From an uncultured Oscillospiraceae bacterium (GTDB lineage: Bacteria > Bacillota > Clostridia > Oscillospirales > Oscillospiraceae): a stretch of DNA of 64,000 bases. Location: contig CAJULD010000008.1 in the NCBI GenBank assembly GCA_910587505.1, forward strand, positions 1 through 64,000, in the 5' to 3' direction. The notes below the pieces were generated by a model. It was not told the origin of the DNA. It ran no database searches and saw only the letters and a list, made by a program, of their open reading frames with translations. Position numbers and translations under genes: made by a program. Below are positions 23,125 through 31,608 of this stretch, piece by piece (position 1 is the first letter of the stretch; each line of letters begins with the position of its first letter).

Positions 23125-23206
23125 TTCTTTTAAGGAACTTTTGCGTAGTCCTATACTAACACTTCCTTTTAGGAATGTCAAGCCGTTTTCAAAAGAAATT
23201 TCTTTT
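23125..23206. promoter_or_regulatory. operator dyads in the lysis-lysogeny switch
   Basis: Three A/T-rich dyads: TTCTTTTAAGGAA (23125-23137), TTCCTTTTAGGAA (23163-23175) and AAAAGAAATTTCTTTT (23191-23206). The second lies in the spacer of the leftward promoter and the first just downstream of its start. The shared TTCnTTTnAGGAA pattern marks them as sites for the CI-like or Cro-like protein; a looser TTTCT-N5-AGAAA lies at 23227-23241. Confidence 0.65.
23153..23181 (-). promoter_or_regulatory. strong leftward early promoter (PR-like)
   Basis: On the minus strand -35 TTGACA (23181-23176), 17-nt spacer, -10 TAGTAT (23158-23153). This is the best promoter in the prophage and should drive the operon from the Cro-like gene leftward. 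An operator dyad fills the spacer. Confidence 0.85.
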
Positions 23207-23221
23207 CCGGCAAATTTCTCC

Positions 23222-23249
23222 TTGTGTTTCTCAAAAAGAAATAGTAAAA
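23222..23249 (+). promoter_or_regulatory. rightward repressor promoter
   Basis: -35 TTGTGT (23222-23227), 16-nt spacer, -10 TAAAAT (23244-23249), start predicted near 23256, about 20 nt before the repressor ATG. A loose dyad (23227-23241) overlaps it, allowing autoregulation. Confidence 0.65.
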
Positions 23250-23276
23250 TAAAAGGGACAATTGGAGGTGTATGTT

Positions 23277-23735
23277 ATGAATCGAGTATCTATGCTCCGC
23301 AAAGAAGCGGGATTGAGCCAAAAGGAATTAGCCGCCCGGCTCGGGGTGCAGCCCTCGGTGGTGTCCAAATACGAAAATGGCGGCATCCAGCTCCAAGAGG
23401 ATACGCTCCGTCAGCTTGTCATCATCTTCGATGGAGTATCAGCGGATTTTATTTTGGGGCTGTCTGATGACCGGAAGCGCGGCACATCCCGCGCCACACC
23501 GCAAATCGTCTGGGATGCCGTTGCCCTGGTGGAAGGGGCCGACACACTTTCGGAGGAAAACCGAACTCTGCTCCTGGACTGTATCAAGGACCCGGAGATT
23601 CTGGCGCTGGCCGGCCGGTTCCAGCGTCTGTCCAAGAAATCAAAGCGCCGGGTGGTGGAGTACATGGATCTGCTGCGGCTGGCCGATGAGCAGGCCAAGA
23701 CCGAGCGTCAGGAGTCTCAACCGCCTGAAGAATAA
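23277..23735 (+). CDS. CI-like XRE prophage repressor
   Basis: A 152-residue repressor with an N-terminal XRE helix-turn-helix (LSQKELAARLGVQPSVVSKY near residues 13-35). The C-terminal half is helical and lacks the Ala-Gly cleavage site and Ser/Lys dyad of LexA-type repressors, so induction is probably not by RecA-stimulated self-cleavage. The ATG at 23277 with GGAGG 8 nt upstream was chosen over an upstream TTG. It is divergent from the Cro-like gene and upstream of the integrase in the same direction, a usual lysogeny module. Confidence 0.82.
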   Translation: MNRVSMLRKEAGLSQKELAARLGVQPSVVSKYENGGIQLQEDTLRQLVIIFDGVSADFILGLSDDRKRGTSRATPQIVWDAVALVEGADTLSEENRTLLLDCIKDPEILALAGRFQRLSKKSKRRVVEYMDLLRLADEQAKTERQESQPPEE

Positions 23736-23764
23736 AAAAAGCGCCCCGGCTGGCGGCCGGGGCG
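23734..23764 (-). terminator. leftward intrinsic terminator between integrase and repressor
   Basis: On the minus strand, CGCCCCGGC and GCCGGGGCG (9-bp stem, 23742-23764, 5-nt loop) are followed by GC-free TTTTTTT (23740-23734). It would stop antisense transcription entering from guaA through the integrase before it reaches the repressor. In the plus direction there is no T-run, so repressor and integrase may be co-transcribed. Confidence 0.65.
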
Positions 23765-23786
23765 GTCTTGCAAGGGGGGTGGTTTC

Positions 23787-24947
23787 GTGCCTGCTTATAA
23801 ATACACAACCAAGGATGGAGCTGTCCGCTGGATGGCGTCGTTCTGGTATTTGGACTGGACCGGGAATCGGAAAAAGAAAAAGAAGGAGGGCTTTGAGCGC
23901 AAAAAGGATGCTCAGGATTTTGAGCGGGAATTTCTGCTGAAGGCGGAGAAGCGGTGCGATATGTCCTTCGCTTCCTTGGTGCAGCTCTACCAGGAGGATG
24001 CTGATCATCGTGTCCGAGGAACCACCAGAGGGACCCAGGACAGCATCATCAACACTTGGCTGCTCCCGTTCTTCGGCAAGCTGCAGGTGGACAAGATCGA
24101 TGCCGTCACTGTCCGCAAGTGGCAGAACAAAATGATATCCGCTATCAATCCGCACAACGGGCGGAAGTATGCCCCCTCATACCTCCGCACCGTCAACAGC
24201 CGTCTATCCGCCATTTTCAACTATGCGGTGATGTACTACGGCCTGCGGCAAAATCCCTGCTTGCCGGCCGGCTTCATGGGGAAGAAAAAGGCTCGCAAAA
24301 TGGACTTCTGGACGACCGCCGAGTTTGACACCACCCTGGAGCAAGTAACGAAGCCCGGTTTCAGGGTGGCGTTCCAGATCATGTATTGGTGTGGGCTCCG
24401 GGTGGGGGAGTGCTTGGCGCTGACCCCTGCAGATATTCTCCCTTCCAAGATGGTGAGGGTCAACAAGACCCACCACAGGGAGGCGGGGGAGGATGCCCCC
24501 GGTCCGCCCAAGACTGACAATAGCGTCCGGGAGGTGCCCATGCCGACGTTTCTCTATGGCGAGGTGCAGAGTTACATCTCCGCCCTCTACGAAATCGAGC
24601 CGGGGGATCGCATTTTCTATTTCAACCACGGCACCCTGAACCGGGAGCTGGATCGTGCTGCGGAGGCGGCCGGAATCCAACGAATCAGGATACATGACCT
24701 CCGGCACAGCCATGCCGCCTTGCTGGTGGACCTGGGTTACTCCATCGTGGCCGTGGCCGAGCGCCTGGGGGACACGGTGGAGGTGGCCATGGCAACCTAC
24801 TCCCATCTGTACCCAGACAAAAAGCAGGGGATGGCGGATGATCTGGACCGCCGGGCCAGGGGGGAGCCCCCAGCAGCCCCCGTTGGCATCGACTCCCTCG
24901 AGGACGTGTCAGAACGGCTCGAACAGGCCGAAAAAGGAGCTGTTTGA
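23787..24947 (+). CDS. tyrosine-type site-specific integrase
   Basis: A 386-residue tyrosine recombinase. An N-terminal AP2/Arm-type DNA-binding part and a core-binding SAM-like domain (about 58-155) precede the catalytic domain: R205 in CGLRVGE, H303-x-x-R306 in HDLRHSH, and Y338 in ATYSHLYPD. The position usually His/Trp before the tyrosine is Asp (RLGDT, residue 329), as in some clostridial members I recall. GTG start after AAGGGGGG. It ends about 125 bp before the guaA stop, so it catalyses integration at the guaA 3' end. Confidence 0.95.
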   Translation: MPAYKYTTKDGAVRWMASFWYLDWTGNRKKKKKEGFERKKDAQDFEREFLLKAEKRCDMSFASLVQLYQEDADHRVRGTTRGTQDSIINTWLLPFFGKLQVDKIDAVTVRKWQNKMISAINPHNGRKYAPSYLRTVNSRLSAIFNYAVMYYGLRQNPCLPAGFMGKKKARKMDFWTTAEFDTTLEQVTKPGFRVAFQIMYWCGLRVGECLALTPADILPSKMVRVNKTHHREAGEDAPGPPKTDNSVREVPMPTFLYGEVQSYISALYEIEPGDRIFYFNHGTLNRELDRAAEAAGIQRIRIHDLRHSHAALLVDLGYSIVAVAERLGDTVEVAMATYSHLYPDKKQGMADDLDRRARGEPPAAPVGIDSLEDVSERLEQAEKGAV

Positions 24948-24985
24948 AGCAAACGGTACGTTTCCGGTACGCCAGAGAAAAAGAG

Positions 24986-25026
24986 TACCACGACGCAACA
25001 CAACATTTTGTGTCTGCGTCGTGGTA
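24986..25026. terminator. bidirectional terminator between integrase and guaA
   Basis: A 12-bp perfect stem (TACCACGACGCA / TGCGTCGTGGTA) with an inner ACACAA/TTGTGT helix. T-runs follow in both directions (TTTTTC after 25026; CTCTTTTTC leftward of 24986). It closes both convergent transcripts. Confidence 0.85.
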
Positions 25027-25065
25027 TTTTTCACATCAAACGCAATATATAGTGCGCGCTCTAAA

Positions 25066-25100
25066 AATCAATTTATTCCCACTCAATCGTCGCCGGCGGC
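25066..25100. other. inferred prophage attachment site at the guaA 3' end
   Basis: The integrase points at, and lies directly beside, the guaA 3' end (stop codon 25073-25075). Genomic islands and phages that integrate at guaA use the conserved last codons (I-E-W-E-stop) as att core, and the integrated element restores the reading frame. The second att copy must lie left of the window, so the repeat could not be seen here; exact boundaries are inferred. Confidence 0.5.
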
Positions 25101-26614
25101 TTGCTGGTGATATCATAGCAAATCCGGTTGATTCCCGGAACCTCATTGACAATCCTGGTGCTGACCCGGTCCAGAACCTCATAGGGAATCCTGGCCCAGT
25201 CGGCGGTCATGAAGTCGCTGGTGGTCACCGCTCGCAGCGCCAGCGTATAATCATAAGTCCTGCCATCCCCCATCACGCCTACGGACTGCGTGTTGGTCAG
25301 CACGGCAAAATACTGGCTGACGCTCCCTGCCAGTCCCGCCGCGGCGATCTCCTCCCGGTAAATCGCATCCGCGTCCCGCAGCGTGTCCAGCTTCGCCCTG
25401 GTCAGATCCCCGATGACCCGAATCGCCAGACCCGGTCCGGGGAAGGGCTGCCGGCTGACCAGATACTCCGGCAATCCCAGCTCCCGCCCCAGCTGCCGCA
25501 CCTCGTCCTTGAACAGCAGGCGCAGCGGCTCGATAATCTCCTTGAAGTCCACATAGTCCGGCAGACCGCCCACATTGTGGTGGCTCTTGATGACCGCCGC
25601 GTCCCCTGTGCCGGACTCGATCACATCGGGATAAATCGTTCCCTGAGCCAAAAAGTCCACCGCGCCGATTTTTCCGGCTTCCTCTTCAAAGACCCGGATG
25701 AACTCCTCGCCGATGATCTTGCGCTTCCTTTCCGGTTCCGTTACACCGGCCAGCTTCGTCAGAAACCGGCTTTCGGCGTCCACCCGCACAAAATTCATGG
25801 CCCAGGGCTGGAAGGCGGCTTCCACCTCGTCCCCCTCATTTTTCCGCATCAGCCCGTGGTCCACGAACACGCAAGTCAGCTGTTCGCCCACAGCCTCCGC
25901 CAGCAGCGCGGCGCATACCGAGCTGTCCACGCCGCCGGACAGCGCCAGCAGAACCCGGCCGCCGCCAACCTTTTCCCGGATGGCGGCAATAGCGGTCCGC
26001 TTATAATCCTCCATGGTCCAGTCGCCCCTGGCTCCGCAGACCTCATAGAGGAAATTCCGGATCATTTTCAGGCCGTTTTCCGTGTGATTGACCTCCGGGT
26101 GGTACTGCACGCCATAAAATCCCCGCTTTACGTCGGCGATGGCCACGTTGGGGCAGGCCCTGGAGCGGGCTGCCAGCACAAAGCCCTCGGGTACCTTTTC
26201 CATATAGTCCCCGTGGCTCATCCAGCTGACGCCCTGCTCCGGCAGTCCCCTGAACAGGGGGCAGGATACGTCGTAGAACGTTTCCGTCTTGCCATACTCC
26301 CGGGCAGAATCGTCCTGAGCGGCGGTCACCCTGCCGCCCAGCGTATACGCCATCAGCTGGCACCCGTAGCAAATGCCAAGCACAGGGATCCCCAGCGCAA
26401 AAATTTCCGGGTCCACATGGGGCGAGGTCTCCAGATAGACGGAGTTGGGGCCGCCGGTGAAAATGAACCCGATGGGGTCCATTTTTTTCAGCTCCGCCAG
26501 GGGCGTCGTATAGGGCTTGACTTCGCAGTACACGCCGCATTCCCGGACCCGGCGGGCGATCAGCTGGTTGTACTGTCCGCCGAAATCCAGCACAATGATC
26601 GTTTGATGGGCCAT
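25073..26614 (-). CDS. guaA: GMP synthase (glutamine-hydrolysing)
   Basis: A 513-residue enzyme converting XMP to GMP using glutamine and ATP. The N-terminal class I amidotransferase (Cys in [11 protein letters not shown], His/Glu in QYHPEVNHT) is followed by the PP-loop ATP-pyrophosphatase (LSGGVDSSV near 225) and the C-terminal dimerisation domain ending KPPATIEWE. Length and motifs are normal. It is 20 nt downstream of xpt, forming a purine salvage/GMP unit. The 3' end is the prophage attachment target, and the gene is intact. Confidence 0.98.
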   Translation of the reverse strand: MAHQTIIVLDFGGQYNQLIARRVRECGVYCEVKPYTTPLAELKKMDPIGFIFTGGPNSVYLETSPHVDPEIFALGIPVLGICYGCQLMAYTLGGRVTAAQDDSAREYGKTETFYDVSCPLFRGLPEQGVSWMSHGDYMEKVPEGFVLAARSRACPNVAIADVKRGFYGVQYHPEVNHTENGLKMIRNFLYEVCGARGDWTMEDYKRTAIAAIREKVGGGRVLLALSGGVDSSVCAALLAEAVGEQLTCVFVDHGLMRKNEGDEVEAAFQPWAMNFVRVDAESRFLTKLAGVTEPERKRKIIGEEFIRVFEEEAGKIGAVDFLAQGTIYPDVIESGTGDAAVIKSHHNVGGLPDYVDFKEIIEPLRLLFKDEVRQLGRELGLPEYLVSRQPFPGPGLAIRVIGDLTRAKLDTLRDADAIYREEIAAAGLAGSVSQYFAVLTNTQSVGVMGDGRTYDYTLALRAVTTSDFMTADWARIPYEVLDRVSTRIVNEVPGINRICYDITSKPPATIEWE

Positions 26615-26634
26615 ATCAGAACTCCTCCTTCCGT

Positions 26635-27219
26635 TTACCTGTTTTCGATTTCGCGGAACACGATCCCGTTCTCGTCGGCGCTCTCGATCACGGCCAGCGC
26701 GTGATAATTGAGCCCCATCTCCCTAAGCCGGTCGCCGCCGCCCTGGAAGCCCTTCTCCACGGCGATACCGATGCCCTTCAGCTCCGCGCCTGCCTGGCTC
26801 ACCAGGTCGCACAGGCCCCGCACCGCCTCGCCGTTGGCCATAAAGTCATCCACGATCAGCACCCTGTCCGCCGCCGTCAGCCACTCTTTGCTCAGAATCT
26901 GAGTCACTTTTTTCTTGTATGTATAGGAAAAGATTTCGCTCTGATACAGCCCGCCCTCAATATTGTCGCTCTTGGCCTTCTTGGCGAAGACCATGGGCAC
27001 GCCGTACCGCTGGGCGCAGATGGTCGCCAGGGCGATGCCGCTGGCCTCGGCGGTCAGGACCATGGTGATGTTCCCTACGTCAAAATATTTTGCGAATTCG
27101 TCCGCAATTGCCTCCATCAGCTTCACGTCCACCCGGTGATTGAGAAACCCGTCCACCTTGATGATGTTTCCGGGAAGGACCTTTCCCTCCCTGCGGATAC
27201 GCTCCTGTAACTCCTGCAT
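26635..27219 (-). CDS. xpt: xanthine phosphoribosyltransferase
   Basis: A 194-residue purine salvage enzyme making XMP from xanthine and PRPP, which GuaA next aminates. The start [20 protein letters not shown] aligns with B. subtilis Xpt by its residue pattern; the PRPP-binding motif [13 protein letters not shown] is present. The ATG at 27219 was chosen for family agreement; an ATG at 27231 has AGGAAAGG too close. The 5' leader is under 60 nt, so there is no room for a purine riboswitch, unlike in B. subtilis. Confidence 0.95.
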   Translation of the reverse strand: MQELQERIRREGKVLPGNIIKVDGFLNHRVDVKLMEAIADEFAKYFDVGNITMVLTAEASGIALATICAQRYGVPMVFAKKAKSDNIEGGLYQSEIFSYTYKKKVTQILSKEWLTAADRVLIVDDFMANGEAVRGLCDLVSQAGAELKGIGIAVEKGFQGGGDRLREMGLNYHALAVIESADENGIVFREIENR

Positions 27220-27274
27220 CGCTCGTACCATCCTTTCCTGAAAATAAAATCATGTCCGGTGTTTTGATAGACTT

Positions 27275-27303
27275 ATTATGCCAATAAAACCCTCTGATGG
27301 CAA
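27275..27303 (-). promoter_or_regulatory. promoter of xpt-guaA
   Basis: Minus-strand -35 TTGCCA (27303-27298), 17-nt spacer, -10 CATAAT (27280-27275). The start lies about 45 nt before the xpt ATG. Confidence 0.7.
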
Positions 27304-27363
27304 GTGGAGAAATGGACAAATTTGCAATTTTTTGTCTGTTCCTTTCCTACAAAGGCGGCGAAA

Positions 27364-27408
27364 GCGGTACGCCTCCGGAACCGCGCCGGGGTTCCGGAGG
27401 CGTGCCGC
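27364..27408 (-). terminator. large hairpin ending the pgsA transcript
   Basis: A 19-bp stem with one mismatch (arms 27364-27382 and 27390-27408, 7-nt loop) starts at the last base of the pgsA stop codon. Leftward it is followed only by a short TTT, so it is a weak terminator or an mRNA 3' stabiliser separating the long operon from the xpt promoter. Confidence 0.6.
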
Positions 27409-27929
27409 TACATTTCGCTGAGGCAGTCCCTGTTTTTTATGAAATACTCCACGCCGGAGTAAATAGTAGCCGCCACGATCACCGCTACGCACGCCGTGTT
27501 CAGCGCGGACGGAATGGGCAGAAACATCAGCACGATGCACACCATGGTGGAAGCGGTCTTGATCTTCCCGGACCACCCGGCGGCAATGACCCGGCCCTTG
27601 TCGCTGGCCACCATCCGAAGGCCGCTGACGGCAAACTCCCGCACGATCACGATCAGCAGCGCCCAGGCGGGCATCCGCCCGATCTCCACAAACCACAGCA
27701 TGGCCGCCGTTACCAGCATCTTGTCCGCCAGAGGGTCGGCAAATTTGCCGAAATCCGTAATGAGATTCTGTTTCCGGGCGATCTGGCCGTCCAGCATGTC
27801 CGTCAGACTGGCAATGATAAAAATCGCCAGAGCGATATAGGACGCGAAGGGAATATCCAGGTACAGCACCAGTAAAAACGGCAGGATCAGCACGATCCGC
27901 AGCAGGGTCAGCCTGTTTGGCAGGTTCAT
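27408..27929 (-). CDS. pgsA: CDP-diacylglycerol-glycerol-3-phosphate 3-phosphatidyltransferase
   Basis: A 173-residue membrane enzyme that makes phosphatidylglycerophosphate. The CDP-alcohol phosphotransferase signature DMLDGQIARKQNLITDFGKF...D (D-G-x2-A-R-x8-G-x3-D-x3-D) is visible near residues 42-65, with four to five hydrophobic segments. Its start overlaps the rimO stop by 4 nt (ATGA), so it is last in the leftward operon. Length is normal for PgsA. Confidence 0.95.
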   Translation of the reverse strand: MNLPNRLTLLRIVLILPFLLVLYLDIPFASYIALAIFIIASLTDMLDGQIARKQNLITDFGKFADPLADKMLVTAAMLWFVEIGRMPAWALLIVIVREFAVSGLRMVASDKGRVIAAGWSGKIKTASTMVCIVLMFLPIPSALNTACVAVIVAATIYSGVEYFIKNRDCLSEM

Positions 27930-29266
27930 TTCGCATTCTCACTTTCTTCCACCAGTTCTCCCGTCAGCTCTCCGTCCATAGCCCCGGTGATCCGGACCCG
28001 GACGAAGGTTCCCGCCTCCGGCCCGCTGTCAGCGGTGAAGTAGATTTTCCCGTCGATGTCCGGGCTCTCCGCCCAGCTGCGGCCGGTGTACATCATGGAC
28101 TGCCCGTCGAAGCCTTCGCAGAGGACCTCCACGACCTCCCCCTGCATCTCCTCATTCCACTCGTCCATGATCCGGGACTGGATGTCCACCACCAGCTCCG
28201 CCCGGCGCTCCGCCTCCCCGCTGTCCACCCGGTCCATCTTTGCCGCCGGGGTTCCCTCCTCCGGGGAGTAGGGGAATACCCCTGCCCGCAGGAGCCGCCG
28301 GTCCCACAGGAACCGGCACAGCTCCTCGAATTCCGCCTCGCCCTCCCCCGGCAGGCCGGTAATCAGGCTGGTTCGCAGCACCAGTCCCGGGATTCTCTCC
28401 TGCAGTCTGTCCAGCAGGGCCTCAATGTACGCCTTGTCTCCCCGGCGGTTCATTTTTTTCAGGATCCCGTCGTTACAGTGCTGGAGGGGAATATCCAGAT
28501 ACTTGAGAATCTTCTCCTCCCGCGCGATAACGTCGATGAGATGATCATCCATCTGGTCCGGGTAAAGGTAGTGCAGCCGGATCCAGTGAAAATCCATTTT
28601 GCAAAGTGCCTCCAGCAGGTCCGCCAGATGGCGCTTCCCATCCCGGTCGGTTCCATACCGGGTGATGTCCTGGGCCACCACGATGAGCTCCTTCACGCCT
28701 CTTGCCGCCAGTCTCCGGGCCTCCTCGATCACCTTCTCCATGGGACGGCTCCGGTACTTCCCCCGCAGCCGGGGGATAATGCAGAAGGCGCACCAGTTAT
28801 CGCATCCCTCCGCGATCCGCAGATAGGCGTACCAGGGCGGCGTGGTCAGCACCCGGCCGAATTCGTCCACCGGCGCATTGATATCGCCAAAATACCGGGG
28901 GCGCTTTCCCGACATCGCGTCCTCCACGGCGGAAACGATGTCCTTATAGCTCCCCACCCCCAGAATGCCGTCCACCTCCGGCATCTCCGTAGGCACGTCC
29001 TCCCCATACCGCTGGGTCATACACCCGGTCACCAGAATTTTTCTGATTTTCCCCTGGGCCTTCAGCTCCGCCATTTGGAGAATATGCTGTATGGCCTCCT
29101 CGCTGGCGGAGGAGAGGAAGCCGCAGGTGTTGATGACTACCGCGTCCGCCCCCTCCGGGGCGGGCAGCAGCGTATGCCCCGCCTGACGGCAGAGCTCCAT
29201 CATCTGCTCACAGTTGACCACGTTCTTGGCGCAGCCCAGAGAAATGAAGTGCAGTTGATATGGCAT
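27926..29266 (-). CDS. rimO: ribosomal protein S12 methylthiotransferase
   Basis: A 446-residue radical-SAM enzyme of the MiaB/RimO type that methylthiolates an aspartate of ribosomal protein S12. The N-terminal UPF0004 domain (ISLGCAKNVVNCE and further Cys), the radical-SAM cluster CDNWCAFCIIP and a C-terminal TRAM domain are in order. RimO rather than MiaB is favoured by S-L-G-C-x-K-N-x-V-x-(C)-E at the start. ATG 29266 follows GGGAGGCCGCT; an upstream in-frame start lacks an SD. It ends with a 4-nt overlap with pgsA. Confidence 0.94.
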   Translation of the reverse strand: MPYQLHFISLGCAKNVVNCEQMMELCRQAGHTLLPAPEGADAVVINTCGFLSSASEEAIQHILQMAELKAQGKIRKILVTGCMTQRYGEDVPTEMPEVDGILGVGSYKDIVSAVEDAMSGKRPRYFGDINAPVDEFGRVLTTPPWYAYLRIAEGCDNWCAFCIIPRLRGKYRSRPMEKVIEEARRLAARGVKELIVVAQDITRYGTDRDGKRHLADLLEALCKMDFHWIRLHYLYPDQMDDHLIDVIAREEKILKYLDIPLQHCNDGILKKMNRRGDKAYIEALLDRLQERIPGLVLRTSLITGLPGEGEAEFEELCRFLWDRRLLRAGVFPYSPEEGTPAAKMDRVDSGEAERRAELVVDIQSRIMDEWNEEMQGEVVEVLCEGFDGQSMMYTGRSWAESPDIDGKIYFTADSGPEAGTFVRVRITGAMDGELTGELVEESENAK

Positions 29267-29279
29267 AGCGGCCTCCCTT

Positions 29280-29708
29280 TCAAACAATCCCCCGCCTTGC
29301 AGCTTCCTTCAGCAGGCGCGGCTGGATTTCCGGATAGGTCCAGTTCCCGTCCGGCGGTTCATCCAGAAGAAAAATCTCAGCGATTTCACTATGTAGTTCC
29401 TTTGTAAAGGTATCGATCTCCGCCGCGAACAGCATTCCGCAGCTCTCCGGCCGCTGGCCGTCCCGCGCCACGGCGTAGACGCACACGGGCCGGATAGAAA
29501 AATCCTTTGCCCCCGTCTCCTCCCGCAGCTCCCGTTTGGCAGTCTGCCCAATGGATTCTCCCGGCTCCCGGTGTCCGCCGGGAATCTCCAGCGTGGTCCG
29601 CTCCCGGTGCCGGCAATATACCCATTTCCCGCCGGACCGGGCAATAATAACCGCGAATTTCAGCTGCGCATCCTCGATCTCCTCATAAAACCTGACGTCT
29701 GTTATCAT
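29280..29708 (-). CDS. NUDIX hydrolase
   Basis: A 142-residue NUDIX pyrophosphohydrolase. The NUDIX box GGHREPGESIGQTAKRELREET (residues 44-65; G-x5-E-x7-R-E-x2-E-E) is complete. The substrate, perhaps a nucleoside triphosphate or sugar nucleotide, is not predictable. The ATG at 29708 overlaps the recX stop (ATGA). A longer frame extending to 30212 is a GC-rich shadow of recX and was rejected. Confidence 0.92.
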   Translation of the reverse strand: MITDVRFYEEIEDAQLKFAVIIARSGGKWVYCRHRERTTLEIPGGHREPGESIGQTAKRELREETGAKDFSIRPVCVYAVARDGQRPESCGMLFAAEIDTFTKELHSEIAEIFLLDEPPDGNWTYPEIQPRLLKEAARRGIV

Positions 29709-30325
29709 TCGTCCTCCATCATTTCCGTATACCGCCCCATGGCGGCTCTGATGTCGCTCCACGGGAACCCCCGCCGCAGCAGCGCGTCGCTGATCCGCTT
29801 CTTTTCCTTCGGATCGGACAGCTCTCCCCTGCACTTCTTCTGAATCAGCCCGTCCAGTATTTCCGCCGCCTCCGGCATCTCCTCCAGGGCCCCGTCCCAC
29901 AGCGCCCGGTCCACGCCCCTCCGGCGCAGCTCCTCGCGGACTCTGGCGGGCCCGTAGCCCTTCCCGCCGTAGTGCCGGACCAACGCGGCGGCGTACCCCG
30001 CGTCGTCCACGGCTCCGATGTCCTCCAGCCAGTCCGCCGCCGCCTGGGCGTCGGCTTCCCCGTTTCCTTTCCGAATCAACCGCCGGGTCAGCTCCCGCTT
30101 GCTGAGGGCCCGGCTCCCGATCATACCGGCCGCCGCGGCTCTGGCGGAAGACGTTCTGGCGGAGGCCTTCAGCGCTTCCAGTGTCTCCCGGTCCAGCTCC
30201 AGCCCGGCGCACAGCCCGAACTTCAGCAATTCCTCCTCGGTCACCCGCAGGATGTCCCCGTCCGCCAGCCGGACCAGGAACCGCCCTTTTTTCCGCTCAG
30301 ATCTCCTGACTTCTTCAATCCGCAT
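29705..30325 (-). CDS. recX: RecX family regulatory protein
   Basis: A 206-residue RecX, which binds and limits RecA filaments. The family pattern of three-helix repeats is visible: RALSKRELTRRLIRKG, GAVDDAGYAAALVRHYGGKG, GPARVREELRRRGV. The N-terminal domain is typical for Firmicute RecX. It overlaps gpsA by one base (TGATG) and the NUDIX gene by 4 nt. recA itself is not in the window. Confidence 0.93.
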   Translation of the reverse strand: MRIEEVRRSERKKGRFLVRLADGDILRVTEEELLKFGLCAGLELDRETLEALKASARTSSARAAAAGMIGSRALSKRELTRRLIRKGNGEADAQAAADWLEDIGAVDDAGYAAALVRHYGGKGYGPARVREELRRRGVDRALWDGALEEMPEAAEILDGLIQKKCRGELSDPKEKKRISDALLRRGFPWSDIRAAMGRYTEMMEDE

Positions 30326-31326
30326 CAGATCCAGCTCTCATCCGTTTCCCGCCGCTTGTCCCGGCGCATAAGGCCGTCCATCACCTCGTGGGCGGACTTC
30401 CCCTCATACAGCACCTCGTAGGCGCAGCGGCAGATGGGCATTTCCACCCCCGCCTTTTCCGCCAGCTGGTAGGCGCTGAGGGTGGCATAGTAGCCCTCCA
30501 CCACGGCCCCCACCTCGTCCATAGCCTCCCGGGCGGACCTGCCCTGCCCGATGAGGATGCCGCACCGCCGGTTCCGGGAGTGCATGGAGGTGCATGTCAC
30601 AATGAGGTCCCCCATGCCGCTGAGCCCCGCGAAGGTCTCCTTCCGGCCTCCCAGTGCCACGCCCAGCCGGGCCATCTCCGTCATGCCGCGGGTCATGAGC
30701 AGGGCCCTGGCGTTGTCCCCCAGGCCCATGCCGTCGCTGATGCCGCAGCACAGAGCCAGCACGTTTTTCAGCGCGCCGCCCAGCTCCACCCCCAGCACGT
30801 CGCTGTTGGTATATACCCGGAACCGGGCGTTCATGAACACGTCCTGGACCAGCTCCGCCGCCGCCATATCCCCTGCCGCCGCCACGCATCCGGTGGGCGC
30901 CCTCCGGCCCACCTCTTCCGCGTGAGACGGGCCGGACAGCGCCGCCGTCCGGCCCCGGCCGCCCAGCTCCTCCTCGATCACCCGGGTCATGCACAGGGCC
31001 GTGTCCTTCTCAATTCCCTTGGCGGCGGACACCACCACCGCATCCTCCCGCAGCAGCGGCGCGGCCCTCCGCGCCGTCTCTCTTACCGCGAAAGACGGCG
31101 TAGCCAGCACCACCAGTCCGCTCTCCCGCAGGCTCTCCATGTCCGCGCTCAGCTTCAGCTCCGGCCGCAGCGGCACCCCGGCCAGCCGCGGATTCTCCCT
31201 GGTCCGCTCCAGCAGCGCGCTGCGCCGGGCCGAATGGGACCACAGCGTCACGTCGTGTCCGTTGTCCGTCAGCAGCAGCGCCAGAGCAGTGCCCCAGCCC
31301 CCGCTGCCCAGTACGGTGATACGCAT
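30325..31326 (-). CDS. gpsA: glycerol-3-phosphate dehydrogenase [NAD(P)+]
   Basis: A 333-residue dehydrogenase making sn-glycerol-3-phosphate from DHAP for phospholipid synthesis. The Rossmann start VLGSGGWGTALALLL, the SAAKGIEK segment, the conserved GPSHAEEV, and the catalytic Lys region GGALKNVLALCCG are present. It partners with plsY upstream and pgsA downstream. GGGAGG precedes the ATG. A MITE-like element of 161 bp separates it from plsY. Confidence 0.96.
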   Translation of the reverse strand: MRITVLGSGGWGTALALLLTDNGHDVTLWSHSARRSALLERTRENPRLAGVPLRPELKLSADMESLRESGLVVLATPSFAVRETARRAAPLLREDAVVVSAAKGIEKDTALCMTRVIEEELGGRGRTAALSGPSHAEEVGRRAPTGCVAAAGDMAAAELVQDVFMNARFRVYTNSDVLGVELGGALKNVLALCCGISDGMGLGDNARALLMTRGMTEMARLGVALGGRKETFAGLSGMGDLIVTCTSMHSRNRRCGILIGQGRSAREAMDEVGAVVEGYYATLSAYQLAEKAGVEMPICRCAYEVLYEGKSAHEVMDGLMRRDKRRETDESWI

Positions 31327-31447
31327 TATACGAACCTCCCTGAATCAGGTGTACACGCTTTCCTTAAAAAAGAAAAGCATTAAAAATTTTTAGCGCAACA
31401 CTTTGTTCTGGCAGGAGCATATCCTCAAATTGAGGGATATGCCCTCA

Positions 31448-31608
31448 GAGGCTGTACCAACCAGGCGAAGTGCGCAGATTGACGGAAAAATTTCTGACCG
31501 GCAGGGAAGGAAAGCGCAGGAATCCTGACGGATTTCAGGCTTTTCTCACGCAGTCCGGACGGTAATTTTCCCGTCAGAATGTGTGCTCCCGCCTGTTGGT
31601 TCAGCCTC
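31448..31608 (+). mobile_element. MITE-like element, copy A
   Basis: A 161-bp element with imperfect terminal inverted repeats (GAGGCTGTACCAACCAGGCG at left; the right end is its near-complement) flanked by a 3-bp direct repeat TCA (31445-31447 and 31609-31611). The right TCA is exactly the plsY stop codon (TGA on its coding strand). Copies B and C are at 50008-50169 and 51316-51475. No coding capacity. The rest of 31327-31447 holds a small hairpin (CATATCCTCAA/TTGAGGGATATG) and no gene. Confidence 0.85.

Noticed and set aside
23734..23764. Terminator for the repressor gene in the plus direction
   Set aside because: The T-run is only on the minus strand; rightward the hairpin is followed by GGTCTTGC, so it was assigned to leftward transcription.
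27220..27303. Purine riboswitch before xpt
   Set aside because: The predicted promoter leaves under 60 nt of leader, too short for the aptamer, and no purine-box core is seen.
29709..30212. Extension of the NUDIX gene to 310 codons
   Set aside because: The extra N-terminus (Gly/Arg-rich) is the out-of-frame reading of recX; the ATG at 29708 overlaps the recX stop and gives a standard NUDIX length.
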